Shown: piece after piece, positions 15,500 to 24,021 of the stretch
Layout of the letters: each line of letters begins with the position of its first letter
Position numbering within the stretch: the first letter of the stretch is position 1
NCBI GenBank assembly: GCA_002722095.1
Contig: PBKG01000001.1
Span: forward strand, 137,798-164,793
Reading direction: 5' to 3'
Source: Rhodospirillaceae bacterium
GTDB taxonomy: Bacteria; Pseudomonadota; Alphaproteobacteria; UBA8366
Length of the DNA stretch: 26,996 nt
Position numbers and translations under genes: made by a program
Notes under the pieces: model-generated
What the model saw: only the letters and a program-made list of their open reading frames with translations
The model's database searches: none
Told to the model about the DNA's origin: nothing

Positions 15500-16249
15500 A
15501 TGACACGCGTCGCCATCGTCACCGGCGCCGGCGCCGGCATCGGCCGGAATGCGGCCCTTTCCTTGTGGAAAGCGGGATATGCCGTAACCGTCTGCGCCCG
15601 CCGGACCGAACCGCTCGACGAAGCCATTGCTGAATCCGGCGTTTCCGACGATATGGCGCTTGCCATGTCGGTCGATGTGGGAGACTCGGACGCGGTTCGT
15701 GCCCTATTCGACGCCACGGTCGATAAGTTCGGCCGCGTCGATGTGGTTTTCAACAATGCCGGGCGTGGCGCGCGGCCGGTCCCCATGGACGAGCTTTCCG
15801 ACAAACAATGGCAACAGGTCGTCGACACCAACCTGTCCGGCACCTTCTACGGTATGCGTGAAGCCTTCCGGGTGATGAAGGCGCAGGACCCGAAGGGGGG
15901 CCGTATCATCAATAACGGATCGATTTCGGCAACGACCCCACGACCCTTCTCCGCGCCCTATACCTCGACCAAGCATGCGATCACCGGGCTTACCAAATCC
16001 GGCAATCTCGACGGCCGCGGACACGATATCGTTGTCTGCCAGATCGATATCGGCAATGCGGTGACGCCGATGACCGAACGCATGGCGACCGGCATTTTGC
16101 AGCCGGACGGCTCGATGAAGCCCGAAGACCGCGTCGACGTACAAGAAGTCGGCGACCTGGTCGTCCACATGGCCAACATGCCGCTCGACGCGAATATCCC
16201 CTTCGCCACCGTCATGGCCCCGGAGATGCCGTTCTTCGGACGGGGTTGA
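15500..16249 (+). CDS. SDR-family NAD(P)-dependent oxidoreductase
   Basis: A 249-residue classical short-chain dehydrogenase. It has T-G-A-G-A-G-I-G (residues 8-15) for the cofactor, N-N-A-G (85-88), a Ser of N-G-S-I-S (141/143) and the catalytic Tyr154-T-S-T-Lys158. All catalytic residues are in place, in contrast to the SDR at 11476. The open frame extends upstream to 15410 across the DUF3126 gene; the ATG at 15500 has a GGGAGAG site and starts the Rossmann fold. Probably oxidises or reduces an alcohol/ketone intermediate made by the neighbouring TauD/SMP-30/CaiB enzymes. Confidence 0.9.
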   Translation: MTRVAIVTGAGAGIGRNAALSLWKAGYAVTVCARRTEPLDEAIAESGVSDDMALAMSVDVGDSDAVRALFDATVDKFGRVDVVFNNAGRGARPVPMDELSDKQWQQVVDTNLSGTFYGMREAFRVMKAQDPKGGRIINNGSISATTPRPFSAPYTSTKHAITGLTKSGNLDGRGHDIVVCQIDIGNAVTPMTERMATGILQPDGSMKPEDRVDVQEVGDLVVHMANMPLDANIPFATVMAPEMPFFGRG

Positions 16250-16268
16250 CGAACCGGCATGTGACTAG

Positions 16269-16331
16269 CCTTTGGGGCTGCAGCCTATGTAATGTCTGCT
16301 GAAAGTCGTCTTAGCAGCCGAAACCCAAAGG
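16269..16331 (+). promoter_or_regulatory. Long inverted repeat in the CaiB leader that can mask its ribosome site
   Basis: CCTTTGGG-GCTGC (16269-16281) is complementary to GCAGC (16314-16318) plus CCCAAAGG (16324-16331), giving 13 base pairs with a 5-nt asymmetric bulge (CGAAA) and a 32-nt loop. The right arm contains the AAAGG ribosome site of the CoA-transferase, 7 nt before its ATG. Such folding would hide the site, as in translational riboswitches or thermosensors. No known riboswitch consensus is recognised. Confidence 0.4.
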
Positions 16332-16338
16332 AAAATCA

Positions 16339-17538
16339 ATGCAGCCATTAACAGGCATTCGAGTCATAGATTTAACGCAAATCTATCAAGGACCCTATTG
16401 CGCGTTTTTGATGGCAATGGCCGGTGCAGATGTCATCAAGGTCGAGCCGGTGACCGGCGAGCGTATTCGGCGCCGTGAGGTCTCCGATGTGCCGCCGATA
16501 CAGTTCGCCATGCTCAATTCGAACCGGCGCAGCGTCACGCTTGATTTGAAAAATCCCAAGGGTAAGGAAATTCTGAAGGCGCTGGTTAAGGAAGCCGATG
16601 TCTTGCTGGAAAATTATGCCCCCGGGGTGATGGATCGCCTCGGCGTTGGCTACGAAGTTTTAAAGGAAATCAATCCGCGCCTGATCTACGCCACCGGCAG
16701 CGGCTACGGCATATCTGGGCCGGACCGCGATTTGCTGGCCATGGACCACACGGTTCAGGCCGATGGCGGGCTGATGAGCATCACCGGCGAACTGGACGGC
16801 CCCCCGGCGCGGGCCGGCGGGACCCCGGTCGACTTCCTTGGGGGCATTCACATGCATGCGGGCGTCATGCAGGCGATCATCGGCCGCGAAAAAACCGGGA
16901 AAGGCACCTTGGTCGAGTGCGCGATGATCGAGGCCTTGTATTTCGTTTTAACCTCGCAGATCGGCAACGTTCACCTCACGGGCAAACAAGCCCCTCGTCG
17001 CGGCGATAAATCCGGTTCGCTGTCCTCGCCCTACGGCCGGTATCTTTGTAAGGACGGAAAGTATCTCGTCCTTCAGGCGGTCGCCGAAGTTCATTGGGAT
17101 CGGATTTTGACGGTCATCGGCCGCGAAGACCTGCGTGACAATCCCGACTTCGAGACACGCCTGACACGCCATGCGCGGGATGACGAAGTCAATCGGATCG
17201 TCGAGGCATGGACGAGCCAACACCCGCGCGACGAAGCGATCGCGGCCCTGCGGAAAGCGAAAATCCCCTCCTCGCCCGTGCGCGACGTGGCGGAGGTGAT
17301 GGAAGACCCCCATATGCATTCGCGCGGCATGCTGAAGCATTTCGAGCACCCCGATCTGGGCAACGTCGTGTTGCCCCAAAGCCCGATCAATCTGTCCGAA
17401 TACGAAATGTCGGAGATCGAATTCTATCCGGATTTAGGCGAACACAATCAGGACGTGTTCGGCGGCCTGCTCGGCATGAGCGATGAAGACATCGACGCAT
17501 TGGAAAAAGACGGCGTCATTCGCTCTCCAGGTACGTAA
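16339..17538 (+). CDS. CaiB/BaiF-family (family III) CoA-transferase
   Basis: A 399-residue class-III CoA-transferase. The N-terminus P-L-T-G-I-R-V-I-D-L-T-Q and the A-G-A-D-V-I-K-V-E-P segment are diagnostic, and Asp165 in G-T-P-V-D-F-L-G-G is the expected catalytic aspartate that forms the acyl-anhydride with the substrate. Length is normal for the family. These enzymes move CoA between carboxylic acids, an activation step before oxidation by dehydrogenases. The start is ATG with AAAGG 7 nt upstream, inside the right arm of the leader stem-loop. The last 39 codons recur, headless, 1.8 kb downstream beyond the radical SAM gene. The protein itself appears complete. Confidence 0.92.
   Translation: MQPLTGIRVIDLTQIYQGPYCAFLMAMAGADVIKVEPVTGERIRRREVSDVPPIQFAMLNSNRRSVTLDLKNPKGKEILKALVKEADVLLENYAPGVMDRLGVGYEVLKEINPRLIYATGSGYGISGPDRDLLAMDHTVQADGGLMSITGELDGPPARAGGTPVDFLGGIHMHAGVMQAIIGREKTGKGTLVECAMIEALYFVLTSQIGNVHLTGKQAPRRGDKSGSLSSPYGRYLCKDGKYLVLQAVAEVHWDRILTVIGREDLRDNPDFETRLTRHARDDEVNRIVEAWTSQHPRDEAIAALRKAKIPSSPVRDVAEVMEDPHMHSRGMLKHFEHPDLGNVVLPQSPINLSEYEMSEIEFYPDLGEHNQDVFGGLLGMSDEDIDALEKDGVIRSPGT
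17414..17528 (+). repeat. Direct repeat, left copy (3' end of the CaiB gene)
   Basis: 115 bp within the end of the CoA-transferase gene recur at 19217-19331 in the same orientation with 6 mismatches and no gaps (about 95 % identity). The two copies bracket the radical SAM gene. The identity stops exactly before the last codons, which differ (G-T versus D-S). Confidence 0.92.
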
Positions 17539-17607
17539 ATGAGGACTGGCGATCAGGGGCGCACTATATCGAAACCGTCAAGATTCGATTGCTTCGAAAT
17601 AATCGCG

Positions 17608-19215
17608 TCACATGACAATACCTTCTTCACGCGCGTCCAGAATCCCTTTCAGGATGTTTAGGGTCGACCATTCGTTGCGCCCAAATAAATGTAGCTTTTC
17701 GATGCATCGGTTTAGCATTTGATGGTAATCGCCTACGCTTTTGCGCGTGTCGTCGAATGCCACAATATTTTCATCTGCAATGGTCAGGTCGCGCGGAAAA
17801 TGAAAGTCGATAGTGATGTCATGTGAAAGCGCCCAGTTAATTACCTGTTCTAGGTAAGGCAGCACTGATGCGGTAACAACTGTCGTGACATTAAAATCAA
17901 TTTTTTCGCCCGCTGAATTGGTCCAATCTTTGAGGGCCAAAATATTTCTCTCAACTTTATTCCAATTCGAGCCAACACGGACCTCATTGTAAATTTCGCC
18001 TATACCATCAACACTGACGCTAACAAACGGGTGGGGAAGCGAACGTATATCGTTTTCAAAATGATGAAGTAGAAGTCCATTCGTGACGATGGTTGTGCCT
18101 AAATGATCCAGACTCGGTTCCGCTGCAATGCGGTTCAATATTTTTCGAGCGTCTTTCGAGACAAGAAATTCACCGCCTGCAAAGTAAAGGCTTAGAGATT
18201 TTTCGAGATCTGGAATCATGCTTTCAAAAGCTTCCAAGGTAAAATCAAACATTTTGTAAGTATCGCGGTCATCTAATTGGTAGCAATGGACGCAAGCGAT
18301 ATTGCAACGATATGTTGTCCAAATACCAAAGGTTATTGGACTGTATTCGATAGTTTCATCGCGTCTCCAAAAGGCGTTGATATAGGCCTCAATATTTTCA
18401 ATTTGCGCCGGCTTGAGAGTCCCATCGTGAAGATTAGGCGCGCCAAACAAATATGTGTCTAAGGGATCGAAGACGCGAAGATTCAATTGTCGACAATCTT
18501 TGCATTCATTAAACGACCCGCGGATGTCTCTGGAACCTCGAATTCTTTTAAATCCATCGGAATTCCATAATTTTCGTATGTCGAGCGGTTCATTGCCTGG
18601 AAAATAACTAAAATCGCGCGGCGTTTTCTCAAGTTCCAAAAGGTAATCACAACACGGCACAGCCTTTTCGATACCTAATTCCATATGTGACCAGGGTAGC
18701 CTGCACATCGGCTTGCCCCGACCGGTCGGACGTGTAAACGCACGGGTATCGTTGTTGGGGAATAGTTCGACTTCGGGATTTGCTTCCAAAACGAGTTCAA
18801 GTAGCGGCCCCATTGATAAAAATAGGAACTTTGGGTCTGGTTTAAAAGTTTCGATATAGGTGGCAACCAATCGGGCGAAATGCTCAAAGACTTCGTCCTC
18901 GAACGTGTAAAGTTGATTAAAGTATGCCTTCGAATATAGGACCGTAGAACGGTTCCCGTCACCGTCGAAACTCGAAACCATACAGGTTTGAGGTTTCAAT
19001 AGGTAGTCGTTGCTGGCCTGAACGACATTTGGCGTGTTGATAAATTCACCGAGTACCGAATTATCTCCCGCCAATTCCAAGGTTTCTCCTAGACCAATAG
19101 CATCAGCAATTGGTTTGGCATTCGAATAGATTCGTTCCATCTCTTTCTGCATGCAGTACGAGTATGCAAATATTGTACCTAAAGTTGGTAAAGCCTCGGT
19201 TGGCCGAAGACTCAT
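17608..19215 (-). CDS. Radical SAM protein with N-terminal twitch (SPASM-like) domain
   Basis: A 535-residue protein. The radical SAM cluster motif Cys304-x3-Cys308-x2-Cys311 (Y-R-C-N-I-A-C-V-H-C) and a G-G-E motif (347-349) mark the catalytic domain in the C-terminal half. Before it lies a second cysteine set: Cys171 (M-C-R-L-P-W), Cys188-Cys189 (P-C-C-D) and Cys238-x2-Cys241. This is the order of the N-terminal-twitch radical SAM family, where the auxiliary Fe-S domain precedes the SAM domain. The start is uncertain: no ribosome site precedes 19215, and Met22 or Met26 are alternatives. Base composition is far more AT-rich than the neighbours (for example 23 G+C in 17941-18000 against 42 in 17221-17280), which suggests transfer. 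It is antisense to its neighbours and flanked by CaiB-end repeats. Substrate unknown; no precursor peptide gene is seen beside it. Confidence 0.88.
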   Translation of the reverse strand: MSLRPTEALPTLGTIFAYSYCMQKEMERIYSNAKPIADAIGLGETLELAGDNSVLGEFINTPNVVQASNDYLLKPQTCMVSSFDGDGNRSTVLYSKAYFNQLYTFEDEVFEHFARLVATYIETFKPDPKFLFLSMGPLLELVLEANPEVELFPNNDTRAFTRPTGRGKPMCRLPWSHMELGIEKAVPCCDYLLELEKTPRDFSYFPGNEPLDIRKLWNSDGFKRIRGSRDIRGSFNECKDCRQLNLRVFDPLDTYLFGAPNLHDGTLKPAQIENIEAYINAFWRRDETIEYSPITFGIWTTYRCNIACVHCYQLDDRDTYKMFDFTLEAFESMIPDLEKSLSLYFAGGEFLVSKDARKILNRIAAEPSLDHLGTTIVTNGLLLHHFENDIRSLPHPFVSVSVDGIGEIYNEVRVGSNWNKVERNILALKDWTNSAGEKIDFNVTTVVTASVLPYLEQVINWALSHDITIDFHFPRDLTIADENIVAFDDTRKSVGDYHQMLNRCIEKLHLFGRNEWSTLNILKGILDAREEGIVM

Positions 19216-19216
19216 T

Positions 19217-19331
19217 AGATCTAATTCTATCCGGATTTAGGCGAGCACAATCGCGACGTGTTCGGCGGCCTGCTCGGCATGAGCGATGCGGACATCGACG
19301 CATTGGAAAAAGACGGCGTCATTCGCTCTCC
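19217..19331 (+). repeat. Direct repeat, right copy
   Basis: Second copy of the 115-bp CaiB 3' end. It begins 2 bp upstream of the radical SAM start codon, so one junction of the acquired segment can be placed to the base at about 19216. Confidence 0.92.
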
Positions 19332-19341
19332 CGATTCCTAG
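19225..19341 (+). pseudogene. Headless 3' remnant of a CaiB-family CoA-transferase gene
   Basis: In the CaiB frame this stretch reads F-Y-P-D-L-G-E-H-N-R-D-V-F-G-G and on to R-S-P-D-S followed by TAG, i.e. the last 38 residues of a CoA-transferase. Directly upstream the frame is closed (TAA at 19222). It differs from the intact gene's end by Q to R, E to A and the last two residues. It is either the original tail displaced by the insertion or what is left of a second, tandem CoA-transferase. Confidence 0.85.
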
Positions 19342-19379
19342 CCAAAGCATTAGCAACTAGACGTATTCGTACCTGCTAG

Positions 19380-19398
19380 GAGGCGATTTTTTTGCCTC
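19380..19398 (+). terminator. Weak stem-loop after the CaiB remnant
   Basis: GAGGC / GCCTC pair around a loop that holds seven Ts. The T-run is in the loop and not behind the stem, so this is a weak terminator candidate for the ancestral CoA-transferase transcript. Confidence 0.2.
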
Positions 19399-19410
19399 TC
19401 GTTTCCATGA

Positions 19411-19426
19411 CCCGATCAAAATCGGG
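19411..19426. promoter_or_regulatory. Perfect inverted repeat upstream of the LysR gene
   Basis: CCCGAT-CAAA-ATCGGG is a perfect 6-bp inverted repeat, followed 10 bp on by TTTTT. It lies 80 bp before the LysR start and could be a terminator for the CaiB transcript or an autoregulatory operator. A partial echo (AAAATCGG) recurs nearer the start codon. Confidence 0.3.
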
Positions 19427-19506
19427 CAAATCATCTATTTTTGCCTAGGATTTATTGAATAAACTGCCAAAATCGGCGTTGGTTTTTGGATTTTGGATAA
19501 AATCTC

Positions 19507-20415
19507 ATGGATACCGACGCAGTGCGGCTGTTTGTGATGGCCGCCGAGATGCTCAACATCAGCGCTGCCGGACGCCAGCTCGGCTTAGCGCCTGCAGTTG
19601 CGAGTGCACGACTATCGAAACTTGAAAAGCAACTCGGTGCCGATTTGCTGCACCGATCGACACGAAAAGTCTCGCTGTCCACCGAAGGTGCGGATTTCTT
19701 GCCCTACGCCAAAGATATCTTGGCCCAGGAAGATGCCGCGCGCGCCGCACTCGGCCATACCAGTGAAGAGGTCACTGGGACGCTACGGTTCGCCGCCTCC
19801 AGCACGTTCGCCCAGCTATTTATCGCGCCGATACTACCGGAATTCCTCGATCGCTATCCCGGTGTGAATTTGGACCTGAAACTGTCTGATACGAGGATCG
19901 ATCTCGTTGAAGGGGGTTTTGATCTCGCGCTCCGCAATTTCGCCATCGAAGACAGCAATCTACGCGCCCGCAAACTTGCCGAAGACACGCGTATACTCTG
20001 CGCCGCACCGGAATATCTGACCCGCCGAGGCCACCCTCAAACACCGGAGGAACTGATCGAACATCAATTGCTGATCTATATGTTCCGACCGGCGCGAAAA
20101 CTCATTTCGGGAACCGGCGCACCGCCAGGCACCTTCCCACCGCCCGGCGCCAACAACCGCATTATTTGCGACGATGGGACGAGTATGCGAATCGCGACCG
20201 CTGCCGGCGTCGGCATTTCCATGAACTCGCTATGGAGCGTCCATAAAGAATTAAAGGACGGTACGCTCGTCAGAGTGCTGCCCGATTACGAGGTCGACGA
20301 TCGCTCGGCGATTTGGCTGGTATATCCGAAATCCAATGTGCTGACTGCGAAAGTGCGGGTCTTCATAGACTTTCTGTTGGAAAAGATAGGTAATCCGCCG
20401 ACCTGGGAGCGCTAA
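19507..20415 (+). CDS. LysR-family transcriptional regulator
   Basis: A 302-residue regulator of normal LysR length. The N-terminal winged helix-turn-helix is clear: V-R-L-F-V-x-A-A-E, then S-A-A-G-R-Q-L-G-L-A-P-A-V-A-S-A-R-L-S-K-L-E, then L-L-H-R-S-T-R-K-V-S-L-S-T-E-G. The C-terminal two thirds form the periplasmic-binding-protein-like effector domain. It reads toward the MDR gene (108 bp downstream) and may control it and the cupin gene, or the CaiB operon behind it. LysR proteins usually act on a divergent promoter; here the upstream neighbour is the inserted radical SAM gene, so the original divergent partner may have been lost. Confidence 0.92.
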   Translation: MDTDAVRLFVMAAEMLNISAAGRQLGLAPAVASARLSKLEKQLGADLLHRSTRKVSLSTEGADFLPYAKDILAQEDAARAALGHTSEEVTGTLRFAASSTFAQLFIAPILPEFLDRYPGVNLDLKLSDTRIDLVEGGFDLALRNFAIEDSNLRARKLAEDTRILCAAPEYLTRRGHPQTPEELIEHQLLIYMFRPARKLISGTGAPPGTFPPPGANNRIICDDGTSMRIATAAGVGISMNSLWSVHKELKDGTLVRVLPDYEVDDRSAIWLVYPKSNVLTAKVRVFIDFLLEKIGNPPTWER

Positions 20416-20522
20416 GGCTCCATTATATTCGAGATCAAAAAACTGTTTTCGCAAATACCGGCTTTTACTTCCCTATATAGAGAATATCTTTCGGACTATC
20501 CGCAGCCATTTGGAGACGTCCC

Positions 20523-21509
20523 ATGCAAGCCGCGATCCTCAACGCCTATGGCGAAAACGCCGAATTTCAGCTCGAAGAGATTCCCGATCCGGTCCCCTCG
20601 CCCGGCCACGTGGTCGTACGTATCGCAGCGACAAGCGTCAACACCGTAGACACCATGATCCGCACCATGGGAACGGAGCTGCCGCTCTCACCGGAACTTC
20701 CCGCCTTACTCGGCATGGACTTCGCCGGTACGATCGAGGCTGTTGGCGACGATGTCACCGGGTTCGCACCCGGCGACGAGGTTTATGGCTGCGCCGGCGG
20801 GCTTGCGGATCTGCCGGGTACGCTCGCGGAACTGTTGGCAGCGGATGCGAAGCTGATTGCCCACAAGCCAAAATCATTGTCGATGCGCGAAGCTGCGGCG
20901 CTGCCGCTGGTCGGCATTACCGCTTATGAAGGGTTGCAGCGTGCAGGTATCGGCACTGGCCAAAAAGTACTGGTCCATGGTGGTGCCGGCGGTGTCGGAC
21001 ATATTGCAATACAGTTGGCCAATTATTTCGACGCCCAGGTTTTCGCAACCGGCACCGGCGATGACAAGTTGGCCGCGATCCGTCAATTGGGCGCCACCGC
21101 GATCGACTATCGCGCCGAACCGGTCGCCGATTACGTCGCGGCCCACACCGATGGCGATGGTTTCGACTTGGTGTTCGATTCTGTCGGTGGCACCAATATG
21201 ACCGCCTCCTTCGAGGCGGCGGCACTGAACGGCCAAATCGCAACGACTGTATCCCTACTGGAGCTGGATCTGACACCGGCACATTTTAAAGGCCTGTCGA
21301 TTCACGTGGTCTTCATGCTGATCCCGATGCTACACGACCGTCGGCGCGAGGAGCATGGCGCCATCCTCGCCGCTCTCGCGGATATCGCAGATACGGGCGC
21401 GTTGAAGCCGCTGCTTGATGAGACCGAGTTCAGCCTCGCTGAGACCGGCAAAGCCTATGATCGTCTGACCGGCGGCCAGACCATCGGCAAGGTGGTTGTG
21501 GACATATAG
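20523..21509 (+). CDS. Zinc-independent MDR / quinone oxidoreductase-like dehydrogenase
   Basis: A 328-residue medium-chain dehydrogenase/reductase. A GroES-like N-terminal half (P-S-P-G-H-V-V-V-R, G-M-D-F-A-G, F-A-P-G-D-E-V-Y-G) is followed by a Rossmann fold with G-G-A-G-G-V-G-H-I-A (about 153-162). The catalytic Cys/His zinc ligands and the four structural cysteines of alcohol dehydrogenases are missing, which fits the NADPH:quinone oxidoreductase/enoyl-reductase branch. GGAG lies 8 nt before the ATG. Followed 49 bp on by the cupin gene on the same strand. It probably reduces a quinone or an activated alkene. Confidence 0.9.
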   Translation: MQAAILNAYGENAEFQLEEIPDPVPSPGHVVVRIAATSVNTVDTMIRTMGTELPLSPELPALLGMDFAGTIEAVGDDVTGFAPGDEVYGCAGGLADLPGTLAELLAADAKLIAHKPKSLSMREAAALPLVGITAYEGLQRAGIGTGQKVLVHGGAGGVGHIAIQLANYFDAQVFATGTGDDKLAAIRQLGATAIDYRAEPVADYVAAHTDGDGFDLVFDSVGGTNMTASFEAAALNGQIATTVSLLELDLTPAHFKGLSIHVVFMLIPMLHDRRREEHGAILAALADIADTGALKPLLDETEFSLAETGKAYDRLTGGQTIGKVVVDI

Positions 21510-21558
21510 CGCCACCGATGGCGAAATGAGTACGAGCGCCCGATAAAGGAGATTAGAT

Positions 21559-22398
21559 ATGCTCAACCGTAGTTTCATCGCTAAGGTCCTGGCTATTTCT
21601 GTTGCCAGTTGGATCGGTGTCGAAGCCATCTCCCAATCCGAGGCATCGAAATCCGCCATCACAATTTTGGCCGCCTCCGAGGTCAAATGGCAGCAGCTTA
21701 ATCCGTTGCGTGGCGACAAGAGCCCAAAAGCCGCTACCCTTTGGGGTCATCGCACTGGCCCCGGCCCGGCGGGATTTCTGCTGAAGCCGGTCGATGGATT
21801 CAGTTCACCGCCCCATATCCACAATGTCGCCTACCGTGGCGTCGTTATCCGTGGACTGCTGCACAATGACGATCCCAAGGCGGAACATATGTGGATGCCG
21901 ACGGGCTCCTTCTGGACACAGCCCGCCGGTGGCATCCACATCACCGCCGCCAAAGGAAACGATATCCTCGCTTATGTCGAGGTCGAAGATGGCTTCGGTG
22001 TACTGCCGGCCAAGGAGGCCTTTGACAGCAAAGAACGACCGGTCAACGTGGATGTAACCAATATCGTTTGGCAGGACGCCACCACGGTGGCCTGGTTGCA
22101 CGACGCCGGGACGGCCAAGTTGGCGTTTTTGTGGGGCACCCCTGCGAAAGACAGCTTGAACGGCACACTGTTGAAATTACCGGCCAAATTCTCCGGTAAA
22201 ATACGAAGCCAAGGTCAAAGCCTGCGTGCCGTCGTAATTCAAGGCCGACTAAAACACCAGAGTGTCGGCGGCAATATTCTGCCGCCCGGAAGTACTTTCG
22301 CATCCGAGGGCAAAACCGTGCATTCGGTTTCCTGTGCAGGCGGTGTCGAATGCCTCATATACATCCGTGCGAAGGGTATGTTTGACGTCAGTTCGTAA
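21559..22398 (+). CDS. Secreted DUF4437 double-cupin protein
   Basis: A 279-residue protein with a signal peptide (about residues 1-24). Two cupin modules follow: the first has P-P-H-I-H-N with [16 protein letters not shown], the second R-A-V-V-I-Q-G-R-L with L-P-P-G-S. This matches DUF4437. The His residues of the first module could bind a metal. AAAGGAG precedes the ATG by 7 nt. Function unknown; a periplasmic binding or enzymatic role is possible. It converges with the sulfatase gene, with 97 bp between them that hold nothing I recognise. Confidence 0.83.
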   Translation: MLNRSFIAKVLAISVASWIGVEAISQSEASKSAITILAASEVKWQQLNPLRGDKSPKAATLWGHRTGPGPAGFLLKPVDGFSSPPHIHNVAYRGVVIRGLLHNDDPKAEHMWMPTGSFWTQPAGGIHITAAKGNDILAYVEVEDGFGVLPAKEAFDSKERPVNVDVTNIVWQDATTVAWLHDAGTAKLAFLWGTPAKDSLNGTLLKLPAKFSGKIRSQGQSLRAVVIQGRLKHQSVGGNILPPGSTFASEGKTVHSVSCAGGVECLIYIRAKGMFDVSS

Positions 22399-22495
22399 AA
22401 GGCCGGAAAAATTAGGTTCCAAATTTTCGATATCGACCCAGCTTGAACGCGAATATGCCCGGTCTCCCAATACCTAGCGCTATCCCTCACGCCCC

Positions 22496-23947
22496 TTACG
22501 GCGTGTAATCCGCATCATTCCCTGGCACTGGCGAGCGTTTAAACACGCCGGTTTTGAGAATTTCATCGGTGCCGCCGATAGCGTCCGCGTGGGTTCGCTG
22601 GGCGGATTTCGCCCGGGCATCGGCGTCTTCTGGATCGCAAATCTCCCGCAAGCGTTGCTCCAGATCGTTCAGGCTATCGGCCTTTTCGGTAAGATCGTTC
22701 TGTTCGAACGGATCGGCCTCAAGATCGAAGACCTGTGGCTGCATGCCCACGTGATAAATGAGTTTCATGTTTTTATCGCGAAGCATGAAACATCCGGATT
22801 CCGAACCGGTGCCATGATATTCCGCGAAGACCGGCCGGCTTTCCGGATTTTCGCTAAACGTTTCGAACAGTGATCTGCCAAGCAGATCGTCGTCCTCTTC
22901 GGTTAGCGTACCGCCGCCTGCCGCTACCAATGTGGGGTACAGGTCCACGTGGGAAACCGGGACGTCCACGGTTTTTCCTTTCGGGATGTCCGGCCCCGAC
23001 ATGACGAGGGGTACGCCGATGGCCTCTTCGTACAGGCAGCTTTTCCCGAAAAGCCCGTGTGCTCCCAAACACTCGCCATGATCGCTCGTATAGATAAGGC
23101 GCGTTCGGTCCGTAATGCCCTGCCGATCGACGGCCTCGAGCAGATGACCGATTTTCTCGTCGACCATTGAGATCAGCGCATAGTAACTGGCCGCGATGAC
23201 CCGCAAAGCATCCTTGTCCCACATGTCGCGGTAATTTTTCGATTCCCGCAAAATCTTCACCGCCGGATGGTTGGGATGTTCCTCAAGCTGCGTCTGTTTC
23301 GGCAAGGGCATATCGGCGGGGGCGTAAAGGTCCAAAAATCGCTGCGGCGTTTTGAATGGCGGATGCGGGCAGGTAAAAGAGACGATCAATGTCCAGGGCG
23401 TCTCCCCGTCGCTGTTTTGCTCCAGCCACTCGAGCGCCTTCTCGAGAATGGTGACATCGTACTCCCCATAATCCGAGAGCCCTTCCCCGCACTCATGAAG
23501 ATATATGGAACGCTGCGCGTTCATTGGCGGCTCTTGTCCGCACCAGCGCAATAACGCGGACACCTGGCCTTTTCCACCCACGATGTGCATCGGCACGATC
23601 TCGTCGGTCATGCCGTTTTTATCGTCGGTGCCTTTGTAATGGAGCTTTCCGATTGAAGTTACCGGATGCCCTTGGTCGCGGAGCCGACGCATCCAGCTTG
23701 GAACCGTGCCGTCGAAAACCAGAATGTTGTCCCAAAACCCCGATTGATGGGGAAACCTGCCCGTGGCAAGCGCAGCGCGCGATGGGCCGCAAAGAGGACT
23801 CGCCGAATAGGCGTTGGAAAACAAGGTACCCTGATCCGCAATGCTATCGATGTTGGGGGACTGCACCGCCGGGTGATCGTAGCAGCCAAGTGCGTTGCGG
23901 GTGTGATTGTCGGACACGATAAAGATCGTGTTTTGAGCGCTAACCAC
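22496..23947 (-). CDS. Sulfatase-family hydrolase with formylglycine motif
   Basis: A 483-residue type-I sulfatase. C-G-P-S-R-A-A-L-A-T-G-R contains Cys53, the residue that becomes formylglycine in the C-x-P-S-R motif. Metal ligands are suggested by S-D-N-H at the N-terminus and S-D-H-G-E in the middle. No signal peptide is seen, so probably cytosolic, as in choline-sulfatase-like members. Needs a formylglycine-generating enzyme: the FGE-like protein at 7922 lacks the catalytic cysteines and is exported, so it is an unlikely partner. Sulfate-ester cleavage is the expected reaction; the family also includes phosphonate monoester hydrolases. Confidence 0.92.
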   Translation of the reverse strand: MVSAQNTIFIVSDNHTRNALGCYDHPAVQSPNIDSIADQGTLFSNAYSASPLCGPSRAALATGRFPHQSGFWDNILVFDGTVPSWMRRLRDQGHPVTSIGKLHYKGTDDKNGMTDEIVPMHIVGGKGQVSALLRWCGQEPPMNAQRSIYLHECGEGLSDYGEYDVTILEKALEWLEQNSDGETPWTLIVSFTCPHPPFKTPQRFLDLYAPADMPLPKQTQLEEHPNHPAVKILRESKNYRDMWDKDALRVIAASYYALISMVDEKIGHLLEAVDRQGITDRTRLIYTSDHGECLGAHGLFGKSCLYEEAIGVPLVMSGPDIPKGKTVDVPVSHVDLYPTLVAAGGGTLTEEDDDLLGRSLFETFSENPESRPVFAEYHGTGSESGCFMLRDKNMKLIYHVGMQPQVFDLEADPFEQNDLTEKADSLNDLEQRLREICDPEDADARAKSAQRTHADAIGGTDEILKTGVFKRSPVPGNDADYTP

Positions 23948-24021
23948 GTGCCTATCTCCTGCCTCTATGCTGAATTAGGAATGCATAGCAAAGGCGCAGG
24001 CCGGTTACGAGCCACCGGCGA

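Noticed and set aside
17608..19341. Radical SAM gene as part of a peptide (RiPP) modification system
   Set aside because: No short precursor-like ORF with a ribosome site was found beside it on either strand, and the flanking genes are metabolic.
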